In this document: one piece after another, positions 17,946-28,200 of the stretch
Numbering within the stretch: position 1 is the stretch's first letter
How the letters are laid out: each line of letters starts with the position of its first letter
Source: an uncultured Cytophagales bacterium
GTDB lineage: Bacteria; Bacteroidota; Bacteroidia; Cytophagales; Thermonemataceae
DNA: 64,000 bases
Assembly (NCBI GenBank): GCA_937911505.1
Contig: CALEMF010000017.1
Span: forward strand, 62,001-126,000
Direction of reading: 5' to 3'
Notes under the pieces: model-generated
The model's database searches: none
What the model saw: only the letters and a program-made list of their open reading frames with translations
What the model was told of the DNA's origin: nothing
Program-made: the position numbers and the translations under genes

Positions 17946-18079
17946 CTTACTTATCCTTCATTTATCAAGTACTCTCTTACTTTTATCAAACTTTTACTTT
18001 AGTAAAAACTAAACGAGGTTTGTACCAGTTATCCTCCATATACTTGTTACTCCTACACAATTTGAACAAACATTGATCC

Positions 18080-19375
18080 ATGGATCTGAAAAAATTATCA
18101 GAAGAATCAATCACCGGCTTACTCCTAGTATTCGCTTCGATCGTAGCACTTGTTTGGGCGAATTCGTCTTGGTCAGAGACTTATCATGCTTTCTGGGAAA
18201 CGAAACTAACCTTAGAAGTAGGTAACTTTACTTTGGCACAAAGCTTACATAAGTGGATCAACGATGGGTTGATGGCATTGTTCTTTTTCTCTGTAGGGCT
18301 AGAAATCAAAGCAGAGTTAGTAGGAGGAGAGTTGAGTTCTCCTAAAAAGGCTATTCTTCCTATAGCTGCCGCCATAGGAGGTATGATAATCCCTGCACTT
18401 ATCTTTACACTACTTAATCAAGGTGGGAGTACAGCCAAGGGTTGGGGAATCCCTATGGCCACAGACATCGCTTTTGCCATTGTGCTGGTGAGCCTGTTCA
18501 AGCGCAATGTACCTACTAGCTTGATTGTCTTTCTTACTGCTTTGGCTGTGGTAGATGATCTAGGAGCCATTCTTATTATCGCTATTTTTTACTCGGACAG
18601 CATAGATGTAACAGTACTATTAGTAGCATTGGTTGGCTTTATCATTCTGATTGTAGGAAATAAATTGAGGGTGAGAAATCCTTTTTTTTACCTCACCATA
18701 GGTATTATTGGTTTATGGTATTTTTTCTTACGTTCTGGCGTACATGCCACAATAGCGGGGGTACTCATTGCGTTAGCTGTACCAGCCCGTACCAAAATAG
18801 ATGCACAAACATTTGGGAATCGGGCTAAAAAACTATTGAACGACTTCATGAACGCTTGCCCAAGTGGTACAGTACTTCTTACTAAAGAGCGAATGGATTT
18901 GATGACACAAGCACGTAAGGAGATATTCAAAGCAGAAACGCCCCTTCAGCGCTGGGATAGTGTCATACAACCTATTAATAACTTTTTCGTATTGCCGCTT
19001 TTTGCCCTCTCTAATGCTGGTGTGGTATTAAATGCAGAAGCCTTTGAGCAACTACTAGCCCCCTTGGGAACGGGTATTGTGCTTGCACTTTGTCTCGGAA
19101 AACCCATCGGGATCTTATCTTTTACTTACCTTTCTGTAAAGCTTAAAATAGCTGAACTGCCTGCCCGTGTTAATTGGTATCAATTACTGAGTGTGGCTGC
19201 TTTAGCAGGCATTGGCTTTACCGTATCACTTTTTATTACAGAACTAGCTTTCGATAGCGAAAAAGCAGTACAGGGCGCAAAATTAAGCGTACTAATTGCC
19301 TCTACATTGGCTGCTACAGGAGGTACACTATTGCTAAGTAAAGCTGCGAAGACCATTCCAGAAAAACAGATGTAA
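18080..19375 (+). CDS. nhaA: Na+/H+ antiporter NhaA
   Basis: Exports Na+ in exchange for H+ across the inner membrane, for pH and salt balance. It has about 12 hydrophobic helices and the diagnostic ALAVVDDLGAILIIAIFY segment, whose paired Asp residues (about 160-161) bind the ions. MATDIAFA and the helix IGFTVSLFITELAF are further hallmarks. 431 aa, in the usual range for Bacteroidota NhaA; the loop around residues 250-300 is longer than in the E. coli enzyme. Alone between the tRNAs and a glycosyltransferase pair, fitting a saline habitat. Confidence 0.96.
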   Translation: MDLKKLSEESITGLLLVFASIVALVWANSSWSETYHAFWETKLTLEVGNFTLAQSLHKWINDGLMALFFFSVGLEIKAELVGGELSSPKKAILPIAAAIGGMIIPALIFTLLNQGGSTAKGWGIPMATDIAFAIVLVSLFKRNVPTSLIVFLTALAVVDDLGAILIIAIFYSDSIDVTVLLVALVGFIILIVGNKLRVRNPFFYLTIGIIGLWYFFLRSGVHATIAGVLIALAVPARTKIDAQTFGNRAKKLLNDFMNACPSGTVLLTKERMDLMTQARKEIFKAETPLQRWDSVIQPINNFFVLPLFALSNAGVVLNAEAFEQLLAPLGTGIVLALCLGKPIGILSFTYLSVKLKIAELPARVNWYQLLSVAALAGIGFTVSLFITELAFDSEKAVQGAKLSVLIASTLAATGGTLLLSKAAKTIPEKQM

Positions 19376-19418
19376 TAAATAAAGAAATACTCTACTTTAC
19401 TTACTGCTATATATTTAT

Positions 19419-19426
19419 TATATTTG
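19419..19426 (+). promoter_or_regulatory. Possible -7 element before glycosyltransferase pair
   Basis: TATATTTG matches TAnnTTTG; a T-rich sequence (19396-19398) sits about 20 bases upstream in place of TTG. It lies 63 bases before the start at 19490. Confidence 0.4.
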
Positions 19427-19489
19427 TTTAAACAAATAGCTTTAGAAAAGAAAGTTGATAATAGTTGTACCAGTAAGCCTTAATAGTGT

Positions 19490-20467
19490 ATGCATTTTCC
19501 CAAAATTACAATCATTACCCTCTCTTATAACCAAGGCGCTTTTATTGAAAAAAACATTCAATCTATCTTATCCCAAGGATACCCTCACTTAGAGTATTTT
19601 ATCATAGACGCGGGTAGTACAGACCACACTGTAGATATCATCAAAAAATATGAAGATCAACTAAGTTACTGGATAAGTGAACCTGTAAAAACGCCCAGCG
19701 AAGCCATCAACAAAGGATTATCCTTGGCTTCTGGAGAAATTATTAACTGGATTAACGCCAGTAATTTTTATGAACCCTATGCCTTGTTCAAAGTTGCGAA
19801 TGCTTTTAGCAGCCAAAGAATACAAGTGGTAACTGGAAGAGGAAGAGCCTTAAATCCAGTAGGCCACGCTACTACTACCGAAGAAACAGTGATTTACCCC
19901 CATAGTTTATCTAAAACAATCGGCTGGGGGCATTTTGCGCAGCCCGAAACCTTCTTCCGCCGCTCTGTAGTAGCAAAAATGGGTTTGTTAGATGCCCATT
20001 TATATCATCTTATAGAACAAGATTGGTGGGTACGCTATCTGTTCTTATTCGGTCTGGAAGGTATTATAAAAATACACGACCATCTGGTTAACTTCAGTAT
20101 TGAACAAAATCGAGTGGTAACTACCGATTTAGCCATCAGAGAAAACGAGCATAGCTTTTACTATGCCTTAGCCAACATGTATCGGTTATATGATTACGTG
20201 TATCTCTTCAAAAAGCATTTTCCCATTGATGAGCGATTAAAGTTACAATTCCATGCCAACTATACTAACTCGTTAGTAGAGAAAGCGGTGAATTACTTTA
20301 CACTGCTACAAGCGCAAAAACTTTTCTCACAAAACAATGACACAAAAGCCCAATTAATATTGGATAAAGTAAATCCTACTATCTTACAGGAAGAAGACAA
20401 ACAAATATACCGAAGAATGAAGCTGAAGAATAAATATATACCTAAGTTTATGGTGAATTTATTCTAA
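19490..20467 (+). CDS. GT2-family glycosyltransferase
   Basis: A soluble or membrane-associated GT-A fold enzyme, 325 aa. KITIITLSYNQGAFIEKNIQ at the N-terminus and FIIDAGSTDHTVDII form the nucleotide-sugar site; WINASNF replaces the usual DxD-type motif region. HFAQPETFFRR later in the chain is common in the subgroup used for surface polysaccharides. It probably acts with the GT2 gene 5 bases downstream. Donor and acceptor sugars cannot be read. Confidence 0.88.
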   Translation: MHFPKITIITLSYNQGAFIEKNIQSILSQGYPHLEYFIIDAGSTDHTVDIIKKYEDQLSYWISEPVKTPSEAINKGLSLASGEIINWINASNFYEPYALFKVANAFSSQRIQVVTGRGRALNPVGHATTTEETVIYPHSLSKTIGWGHFAQPETFFRRSVVAKMGLLDAHLYHLIEQDWWVRYLFLFGLEGIIKIHDHLVNFSIEQNRVVTTDLAIRENEHSFYYALANMYRLYDYVYLFKKHFPIDERLKLQFHANYTNSLVEKAVNYFTLLQAQKLFSQNNDTKAQLILDKVNPTILQEEDKQIYRRMKLKNKYIPKFMVNLF

Positions 20468-20472
20468 AGAAG

Positions 20473-21402
20473 GTGTTATCAATCAGTGTAATTATTCCCA
20501 GCTATAATGGTGTACACAAACTCCCTAAAGTACTAGAGAGCTTAGAAAAGCAAACACTCAATAATTTTGAAGTGATTGTAGTAGTAGATGGTTCTACGGA
20601 TAATACGGTAGAGATGCTCGAACAACAATCCTTTAAGCTAGATTTAAAAGTGATAGTACAAGACAATGGTGGAAGAGCTAAAGCGCGTAACGCAGGGGCA
20701 AAAGCTGCTACTGGCTCCTTGCTTCTCTTTTTTGATGATGATATGCGGCTGGAGAAAGGTGTTTTAGAGGCACACATAAATCATCATGTTACTATCCAAA
20801 AATGTATATTAGTAGGTGGGACCCCACTAGATATGAATATAGTGAGGTTAAATGACTTGCTTCAGTATAAATCTCTGTTGGAAAAGAAGTGGGTGAAACT
20901 TCTTCAAGAAAATGTTGCAGGAAAACCCTTATCGAAGGATCAGATTTTTCTTACCGCTGCTCACTTTTCCATAAGTAAAGAGGTGTTTTGGGAGATAAAT
21001 GGCTTTGATGAACAACTTACTGATGCAGAAGACTATGACTTAGGTGTAAGAGCTTTTAAGATAGGTATACCTATCTATGTGAATAGCACTATTATCGCTT
21101 GGCATGATGACTTTATCACTTGTCGTTCTTATATAAAGCGCCTACGCCAGTACAGAAAAGCCCACTTAAAACTAAAGGCGTTGAAACCTACCCTTTACCG
21201 AGATGAATTTACCCATTATGATTATAATAAGGCGGAAGGAATCAAACAGCTAGTATATCGTTTTTTTGCCCACCCTTTTTGGGTCAATACCATCGATCAT
21301 TTTAATTGGCTCTTAGTATTTCCTAAGTCGATACGTTATAAGCTGTATGATGTTATCACCACTGCTTTGAGCGTACACTTTCCGAAGGTGAAACTGAAAT
21401 AA
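20473..21402 (+). CDS. GT2-family glycosyltransferase, GTG start
   Basis: 309 aa, starting at a GTG (20473) 5 bases after the previous stop; there is no ATG before the conserved SVIIPSYNGVHKLP motif at the N-terminus. VVVDGSTDNTVEM binds the nucleotide, LLFFDDDMRL is the DxD metal motif, and DEQLTDAEDYDLGVRAF is the catalytic-base region. No membrane helices. Together with the preceding gene it probably adds sugars to a surface glycan. It converges with the purS operon with a 7-base gap. Confidence 0.88.
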   Translation: MLSISVIIPSYNGVHKLPKVLESLEKQTLNNFEVIVVVDGSTDNTVEMLEQQSFKLDLKVIVQDNGGRAKARNAGAKAATGSLLLFFDDDMRLEKGVLEAHINHHVTIQKCILVGGTPLDMNIVRLNDLLQYKSLLEKKWVKLLQENVAGKPLSKDQIFLTAAHFSISKEVFWEINGFDEQLTDAEDYDLGVRAFKIGIPIYVNSTIIAWHDDFITCRSYIKRLRQYRKAHLKLKALKPTLYRDEFTHYDYNKAEGIKQLVYRFFAHPFWVNTIDHFNWLLVFPKSIRYKLYDVITTALSVHFPKVKLK

Positions 21403-21409
21403 CTGTTTT

Positions 21410-21679
21410 CTATTTCCTCCCTACAGTCTTTTGTTCTTTAATCGTGTAGGTATAAGTTTCCATAATAACGTTGGAGAGGAGTTTCTCACAGGCTTTCTCT
21501 ACCGTCGCTCTTGCTTCTTTTTCATCTTTTGCCTGCATAGTCATAGTAATATGCCTTCCTATACGTACCTCTTGTACGTTTTCAATGCCTAAATGCCCTA
21601 GCCCAAGCTTTACGGCTTTTCCTTGAGGGTCAAGAATTTCTTTCAGGGGCATCACGTCTATTTCTACAGTAAATTTCAT
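21410..21679 (-). CDS. purS: Phosphoribosylformylglycinamidine synthase subunit PurS
   Basis: The small subunit that bridges PurL and PurQ in the fourth step of purine synthesis. An 89-aa protein starting KFTVEIDVMPLKEILDPQGKAV, the PurS signature, with the RIGRHI and ACEKLL segments. Its ATG overlaps the pssA stop by four bases (ATGA), so translation is coupled. Its partners purL and purQ are not next to it. Last gene of the three-gene minus-strand operon. Confidence 0.92.
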   Translation of the reverse strand: MKFTVEIDVMPLKEILDPQGKAVKLGLGHLGIENVQEVRIGRHITMTMQAKDEKEARATVEKACEKLLSNVIMETYTYTIKEQKTVGRK

Positions 21680-22395
21680 TTTTTTATAATGTTATGAATA
21701 ACAGAGATGGCAATGTACAAAACAATCATGAGTGGTAATGCCAAATACTTTAACAATAGCACTAAAAGTAAGCTCAAAATTAAAAATATATACTTAATCT
21801 GGTTGTCTTTCCAAGTGAAGTTTTTGAACTTCAAAGAGAAAAGAGGAAGTTCTGCTACCAATAAGAAAGACATAAGAAATATAAGAGGGATGAGCACATA
21901 GAGGTTGTACAACCACGTTTGGTAAAAGGGTTGCTGTTGTACAATGATCAAGAGAGAAGTCCATAAAATGGCATTAGCAGGTGTAGGTACGCCAATAAAT
22001 GTATCACTTTGTCGTGTATCGATATTAAAACGTGCTAGACGTAACACAGAACAGACAGCTATCAAAAAAGCGCTGTAGTGCCACCAAACGACCGCCTGTA
22101 AATCACCTTGAAGTAAATCATTAGGTAAATGAGTAGCCCTTATTAAGAAAATGAAAGCAATAAAGGCAGGCAGTACCCCAAAAGTAATGGCGTCTGAGAG
22201 CGAATCAAGTTGCTTCCCTAACTCTGAGTGTACACGCAGGGCTCTGGCGACAAAACCATCCGCAAAATCAAATACAAGGGCAATCCCTACAAATAAGGCT
22301 GTCAACTGCCAATGGCCTTGTAAAAGCTGTACAATACCTACACAACCACAAAAAGCATTGCCCAAGGTCAATAGATTAGGAATATGTCTAACCAT
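21676..22395 (-). CDS. pssA: CDP-diacylglycerol-serine O-phosphatidyltransferase
   Basis: Makes phosphatidylserine from CDP-diacylglycerol and serine, the route to phosphatidylethanolamine. The CDP-alcohol phosphatidyltransferase motif is complete: Asp43, Asp46-Gly47, Ala50-Arg51, Gly60, Asp64 and Asp68. About six membrane helices, 239 aa. Its start overlaps the metallo-hydrolase stop by one base and its stop overlaps purS, so the three genes form one operon. HIPNLLTLGNAFCG at the N-terminus is typical of PssA. Confidence 0.94.
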   Translation of the reverse strand: MVRHIPNLLTLGNAFCGCVGIVQLLQGHWQLTALFVGIALVFDFADGFVARALRVHSELGKQLDSLSDAITFGVLPAFIAFIFLIRATHLPNDLLQGDLQAVVWWHYSAFLIAVCSVLRLARFNIDTRQSDTFIGVPTPANAILWTSLLIIVQQQPFYQTWLYNLYVLIPLIFLMSFLLVAELPLFSLKFKNFTWKDNQIKYIFLILSLLLVLLLKYLALPLMIVLYIAISVIHNIIKK

Positions 22396-23033
22396 TAAAA
22401 GAAGGGATTGTGTTGCTTCTCAAAACCAACCGTTGTTTCAGGGCCGTGTCCTGTTAAAATGCGCATATCGTCAGGAAGTATGAAAAGCTGTGTTTGAATA
22501 GAGCGGAGTAACTGTTCGTGATTACCACCCGGTAAGTCTGTCCGTCCTATACTCCCTCTAAAAAGCACATCGCCATTGATACAAAAGCCTTGCTCTTCAT
22601 GTATGAATACTACATGACCTGGCGAGTGGCCTGGGGTAAAACGTATTTGTAAAGTTGTGTTTCCAAAGGTAATAGTATCTTGCTCAGTAATCATTTGATC
22701 TATTTTAATAGCATCAAAGTTCCCAAACCCTTGCGCCTTCACCCAACCCAGTACCATTTCCGAGAAATTTAGGCGCTCTGCCTCGTGAGCTTTAAAGGGT
22801 ACTTTATACTTCTCTTGTAAGAAACGAACACCTAGTACATGGTCTACGTGGCAATGTGTATTGACTAAGGCGGTAACCTGTAGCGCTTGTTCTTCTATAA
22901 ATTGTACCAAGGTATTTTGTTCTTGTGGTGTGTAGCAACCCGCATCTATAACGATAGCCTCTTGAGTATCATCATACAGTACAAAAGTATTTTCTGCAAA
23001 GGGGTTGAAAGTAAAAGTTTTGATCTGAACCAT
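22395..23033 (-). CDS. MBL-fold metallo-hydrolase (glyoxalase II-like)
   Basis: A 212-aa metallo-beta-lactamase-fold hydrolase. The metal motif THCHVDH has His60, His62, Asp64 and His65; later ligands are in TPGHSPGHV and NGDVLF, with a final His in TGHGPET. This is the short hydroxyacylglutathione-hydrolase-like group found across bacteria; the thioester substrate is unknown. First gene of the operon with pssA and purS. Its start codon lies 21 bases from the edge of repeat element B, so the promoter must be within or before that element. Confidence 0.92.
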   Translation of the reverse strand: MVQIKTFTFNPFAENTFVLYDDTQEAIVIDAGCYTPQEQNTLVQFIEEQALQVTALVNTHCHVDHVLGVRFLQEKYKVPFKAHEAERLNFSEMVLGWVKAQGFGNFDAIKIDQMITEQDTITFGNTTLQIRFTPGHSPGHVVFIHEEQGFCINGDVLFRGSIGRTDLPGGNHEQLLRSIQTQLFILPDDMRILTGHGPETTVGFEKQHNPFF

Positions 23034-23051
23034 AAAGATAAAGTGAAGAAA

Positions 23052-23292
23052 TAAAATATGTCTAAATTTTTGTAGCTACTCACCTGTAAACTTAGTGTGT
23101 TGGCTCGAAAATCCAGCAAGGTGGTGGGCTGATTTTGTGAGCAGAAGCTAACCGAGCCTGCGAGCTCGACGCAGTCAACCGACGAAGGAGCTCAGCGAAG
23201 CTAAAAAATGAACAAAAGATAAGTAGAAGCATAAATACTAAATGTTTTGTGAGGCCTTCATTATACAGAATGTATTTTTTAAAATACGCTTA
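23052..23292 (+). repeat. MITE-like repeat element, copy B (degenerate)
   Basis: About 237 bp, aligned to copy C in the same orientation but with internal deletions. It keeps TGTTGGCTCGAAAATCCAGC, GTGGGCTG, GAGCAGAAGC and AAAAATGAACAAAAGATAA, and holds two GAGCTC modules exactly 26 bases apart (23162-23167 and 23188-23193). The ends have drifted: AAATATGTCTAAATTTT on the left in place of GAGTATGTTTAAATTTT. The right end abuts the stop codon of the bestrophin gene (23290-23292). It fills the spacer between 23034 and 23289. Confidence 0.7.
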
Positions 23293-24234
23293 AATAACTA
23301 CAGCATCTTTTACCAATGGAGAAGGAAGTTCCTGATCTAGTGGTACGTCCATCGCCTCGTATACATTCTGTTTAATTACATTGGCCAAGTGTCGTAAGGG
23401 AAGGTCGTTGGCATCTTTTCCAAAAGGCTGCTCAATCTCTTCAGAAATGACTTCTACCCCAGCCAAGGCATAACTAATCAAAAATACAGCAGGTATGGTG
23501 TAGTATTCGAATTTATCTACCAGACCAATTGGGAGAAATAAAGCGTAGAAAAAGATGAAGCTTTTAATAAAAGAAGTATGTGAATAGGGAATAGGAGAGT
23601 TTTTGATTCGCTCACAAGCCCCTAAGATATTAATCAACTGCTCTATTTGCCCTTTGATATTAATTTTATCAGCCTCTGATACGAGCCCTGATTTGTAAAG
23701 CGCTTCCATTTTAATAAAGATCAAAGAAGCAATTTTGTGTGGTACGTGTTTCGCCTGTTTCAATTCCTCTATGTAGCCCTCTTCTTCAGTAGGGTCGAAG
23801 AAACTAAAGTCGATATGGTCTCTCAAATGCCCTTTCAAGGCGTAAGCAAAATTAGCAATTTGTGCAGCAATATAGCGGCGTGTCTGGGTGTCTTCTTTAG
23901 GGATAAGACAGTTAAAGTTAGAGGCCATCGTACGGCTGTCATTAATTAAGGCACCCCATTGTTTACGACCTTCCCACCAACGATCGTAAGAAGAGTTGAT
24001 CCTAAAAACTAGCGTTAAACCCAAAATAACCCCTATTAAAGAGAGGAAAGTAGTGTCTAGGTTAATAGGCATTGCATCAGCGCCAAATACGTGGATACGG
24101 AGCAGTGTTACTAAGGTAGAGTACAAGAAAATACTCAATTGTATCTTGAACAATTCACGGGCATTGTAGGAATCTCCAAAACCCAACGCGTTGACGATAA
24201 CACCCCGCCAGCTCTTCGTATTATAGATGATCAT
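23290..24234 (-). CDS. Bestrophin-family (UPF0187) membrane protein
   Basis: A probable anion channel of the bacterial bestrophin family, 314 aa, in the inner membrane. Hallmarks are the N-terminal KSWRGVIVNALGFGD region, LGLTLVFRINSSYDRWWEGRKQWGALIN (matching in pieces), and the C-terminal GVEVISEEIEQPFGKDANDLPL. Four membrane helices, at about 30-50, 60-80, 215-235 and 240-260. Its stop codon coincides with the edge of repeat element B. It is divergent from the outer-membrane protein at 24363. Confidence 0.93.
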   Translation of the reverse strand: MIIYNTKSWRGVIVNALGFGDSYNARELFKIQLSIFLYSTLVTLLRIHVFGADAMPINLDTTFLSLIGVILGLTLVFRINSSYDRWWEGRKQWGALINDSRTMASNFNCLIPKEDTQTRRYIAAQIANFAYALKGHLRDHIDFSFFDPTEEEGYIEELKQAKHVPHKIASLIFIKMEALYKSGLVSEADKINIKGQIEQLINILGACERIKNSPIPYSHTSFIKSFIFFYALFLPIGLVDKFEYYTIPAVFLISYALAGVEVISEEIEQPFGKDANDLPLRHLANVIKQNVYEAMDVPLDQELPSPLVKDAVVI

Positions 24235-24362
24235 AAGGATTGCTTGTAGGTAAAGTTACAGCTACAAAAATAAAAAAACTGAATCATTCTACCAGTTTTT
24301 CTAAAATTAAGTATATTAGACAAAATATAGGAAGACATATCTTCAGAGAAAGTTTGAGAACC

Positions 24363-24998
24363 ATGCAATCATATACACTTTTTTTTCTACTTGTTATACT
24401 ATGTATTGGGGCGTTACCACTCAACGCACAATTCGTAGAAAAAGACAAACGAGAGAAAAAAGATACTTTAAATCGTGTAGAGACAGAAACGGAAAAAACA
24501 CCATCACCCACTACGTCCAAATCCAAGAAAAAGGGAGCTGGCTTAGAGCGTTTCACTTTTGGAGGTAACTTCGGTTTATCTTTTGGTAGTATTACTGCCA
24601 TAGAGCTCTCACCTGCCATTGGCTACAAAGTAACTGAAAACCTTATTCCTGGTGTAGGAGGGACTTACATGTACTTCAGTACACAGGCTACTAATGGCGT
24701 ACAAACTTTCGATATTGAAACTTCAGTATACGGCTTCCGAGGCTTTTTACAATACATTATTTTTGAAAATTTCTTCCTATGGGGAGAATTTGAAACGCTT
24801 AATGTGGAAGTAGCTAACTTCGATACTGATCAATTAGAGCGTGAGTGGGTGAATAGCCCTTTTATCGGTGGAGGCTATCGTGTACCCATGGGCTTTCGAG
24901 GCGCCTTTAATTTTACTGTACTGTACAACCTTAATTATCAAGATAATCGTTCTCCTTACCCAAGCCCCTTAGTAATAAGAGCAGGCTTTTTACTTTAG
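24363..24998 (+). CDS. Putative outer-membrane beta-barrel protein
   Basis: 211 aa from the ATG at 24363. The frame is open back to 24240, but a clear signal peptide (QSYTLFFLLVILCIGALPLN-AQ) begins at this ATG. After a charged, Lys/Thr-rich spacer (about 25-55) come eight or so alternating strands (FTFGGNFGLSFGS, VYGFRGFLQYIIF and others) ending in an aromatic/hydrophobic LVIRAGFLL, as in small porin-like barrels. No named family is recognised. Function unknown. Confidence 0.75.
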   Translation: MQSYTLFFLLVILCIGALPLNAQFVEKDKREKKDTLNRVETETEKTPSPTTSKSKKKGAGLERFTFGGNFGLSFGSITAIELSPAIGYKVTENLIPGVGGTYMYFSTQATNGVQTFDIETSVYGFRGFLQYIIFENFFLWGEFETLNVEVANFDTDQLEREWVNSPFIGGGYRVPMGFRGAFNFTVLYNLNYQDNRSPYPSPLVIRAGFLL

Positions 24999-25028
24999 AA
25001 TCTTTCTTCATAAGACAAACCTTGCATT

Positions 25029-25050
25029 TTAAGAGAATGTTAAGAGAATG
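25029..25050 (+). repeat. Two tandem 11-bp direct repeats upstream of susC-like gene
   Basis: TTAAGAGAATG occurs twice in tandem (25029-25039 and 25040-25050), about 205 bases before the SusC start. One turn of helix apart, it could bind a dimeric regulator, though no regulator gene is adjacent. Confidence 0.4.
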
Positions 25051-25254
25051 CTTCTTTGTGTATCAAAGTGTTGAATATGAGAAAGCTATTTCCTAATATT
25101 CTGGGGGAAAAGTAGCGTTTTGCAAAATTTCTACACTGAAAAAAAGCATTTATCAGAAAAAAATACCTATATTGAACGCGCAAAATGTTTAATACACATG
25201 TAATATTTATCTTTAATTCATAGTTTATTCATTAACCTTTACTCATTCTAAATC

Positions 25255-28200
25255 ATGATAAAAAAACTACTGCTCACAGTTTTTATCTTGGCCTGCGGAC
25301 TCGCACTCCATGCCCAAGATAAAACCGTGACTGGAACCGTGACAGACCAGGATGGACTGCCATTACCAGGCGCAAGTGTCTATGTGAAAGGGAATACCAG
25401 TATCGGGGCCATTACAGGCGTCGATGGAACCTTCTCTTTACAAGTACCCAACGATGCCACCATCGTAATATCAGCTGTTGGCTTTGATGCCCAAGAGTTT
25501 AGTGCGGCTACGCAAACTACCTTCAATGTAAGTCTCGCTGAGACAGCCCTTACGGAGGTAGTGGTAACAGCCAATGCGATTGAAAAAGAACGCAAAGAGA
25601 TTGGCTATGCGATTAATACAGTAAGTGCAGATGATTTGACGGAGGTAAGATCGCCTAATGCGCTCAACTCCTTGGCAGGTCGTGTACCAGGTGTACAGAT
25701 TACTTCTGCTAGTGGCTCCCTAGGAGGCTCTACCAACGTACTGATACGAGGAACAAGTTCAATTGGCGGTAATAACCAACCCCTTTTTGTAGTAGATGGA
25801 GTACCTATTGATAATACTAATTTTTCTGGTGCAGTAGATAGATTTTCTGCCCCTGACTTTGGTAACCGGGCAGCTGACCTTAATGCAGATGACATTGAAT
25901 CCATGACGGTATTGAAAGGCCCTGCGGCAGCTGTGCTTTATGGGTCTCGCGCAGCCAATGGCGCTATTATTATTACTACTAAGAGAGGTAAGCTTAATAC
26001 AAAGGCTTCTGTATCCATTAGTTCTTCCGTACGGTTCGAAGATCCACTCAGGTTGCCTGATTATCAAAATACCTTTGGGCAAGGAAGTATTGGTAAGCTA
26101 GATAGCTCTGCCCGTGCTAGTTGGGGGCCTCTTATGAGTCCAGAGAGAACTTTTACCAATGCTAATGGGCAAACAGAGACCTTTAGTTCCCAACCTGATA
26201 ATGTAGAAGATTTTTTTGAGACTGGTGTTACATTGATCAATAATGTAGCCCTTTCGGGAGGAACAGAGAATACCTCTTATCGATTAAGCTACACTAACAC
26301 ACAGCAGGAAGGGATTGTACCTAATTCGGAATTGACTAAACAAGTGTTCAATGTTAATGCTTCTAGTAAGCTGTCTGAAAGATTGAGTTCTTCTTTTGGT
26401 ATTACTTACACTAGGCAAGATAATACGGGTAGACCCATACAGGGTTTTAATGATCCTGATGTAATTGTTGATAATGTATATCTCTTCCCGAGAAATACGA
26501 ACTTGGATGTTATTAGCGATTTCAAAGATCCAGTTACTGGAGAGCAAATTCCTTTTTTAGGGGCTGAACAAAATCCTTACTGGACAGTAAACGAGAATCT
26601 TTACACTATGGAGCTTGATCGATTTACGGGGAATGGACAGTTAGGTTACCAACCTCTTGAGTGGCTTAACGTCTCTTGGAGAGTAGGAATCGATACTTAC
26701 CGAGAGCAAAGACAACAGATTACTTCACCAGGCTCAGTAGGTGTACCATTAGGAAGATTTTGGCAAGATAGACTCTATAGTCGTCAAGTTAACTCAGATT
26801 TAATTGCTACCGTTACTTTACCCATTACCCAAGACATCGGTTTTACAGGTATAGTAGGACACAATGTAAACGATCGCTATTTCGAAAGTTTCTATAATGA
26901 GTCGCAGGATTTAGCTGATCCCACATTATTCAATGTAGCCAATGCCAACGTAAATACTCCACAAGAAACTGAGGAGAGAATTCGCCTCTATGGGGTGTAT
27001 TTCGATCTTGGCTTTAGCTTCCGAGATTATCTATTTGTGAACTTAACGGGTAGAAATGACTGGAACTCTACGTTACCAGAGGAAAATAGAAGTTTCTTCT
27101 ACCCCTCTGTTAGTTCCAGCTTTATATTCACAGAGGCCTTCGGTCTAGATAACAACATACTCACTTTTGGTAAGTTGAGAGCTAATATCGCACAAGTAGG
27201 AAATGGAACAGACCCTTACTTACTCAATTTTAGGTTCTTCCCTCAATCTGATATCTTCCAGTTATTTGGCGTAGATAATGCTTACCCTTGGGGGCCTAAC
27301 AGTATTGTGGGTTTTGATGCTACTGGTAACATCCCTGCTGATAATACTTTAGTTCCTGAAATAACTACCTCTTGGGAAGTAGGAGCCGACTTACAGTTTT
27401 TTGGAGGACGCTTGAATGTAGACGCTACTTACTATAGTGCGCGCATCAATGATCAAATTCTTAACCAAACGATTCCGTTCAGTACAGGGTTTGGTAGTGT
27501 GACTATCAATAGTGGTGATGTACGTAATCGAGGTGTAGAACTACTATTGTCAGGACAAATATTGAGAAGCAATGCACCGAGAGGATTTGTATGGGGCGCC
27601 TCAGTTAACTTCGCTCAAAACAATAATGAGTTGCTCAACCTCAACGAGGGACAAGAGTTTGCCACTATCCCTGGCACACGTACTGATCCTGGTCTACAGG
27701 CCAGAGTAGGGGAGCCGCTAGGTTCTATTGTTGGAGAAGGTTGGCGAAGAAATGAAAATGGAGATATTATTATCAACCCCACTACTGGGCTGCGCGAAGA
27801 AGTTGCTGATACCGTGATAGGGAATATTCAGCCCGATTTCCGCTTAGGCTTCCAGAATACTTTTAGCTTTAAAGGCTTCACGCTTACCGCACTGGTTGAC
27901 TGGAGCGAAGGTGGACAACTCCACTCTCAAACTATACAAGCCTTGAGAGCAGGTGGTTATGCAGAAGAAACCAGTATAAGAGATGTTGCCTATATTGATA
28001 ACGGCGTAATCGATAATGGGGATGGCACTTTCAGACCTAATGATATCCCCATTACCTACCAACAGTTTTGGGGACAGCAGGATAATACCGATGAAGATGG
28101 TATCTTTGATGCCACCTATGTGAAGTTACGAGAGGTAACGCTCTCCTATGCCTTTCCACAGAAGTGGCTGGAGAATACCTTCATTGGTAGTTTGCGCGTT

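Noticed and set aside
17852-18076. A 74-codon plus-strand frame between the tRNAs and nhaA
   Set aside because: It runs through the second tRNA-Val gene and its product has no recognisable features.
23020-23036. TATCTTTA just before the metallo-hydrolase start as a promoter
   Set aside because: It abuts the ATG, leaving no room for a transcription start.
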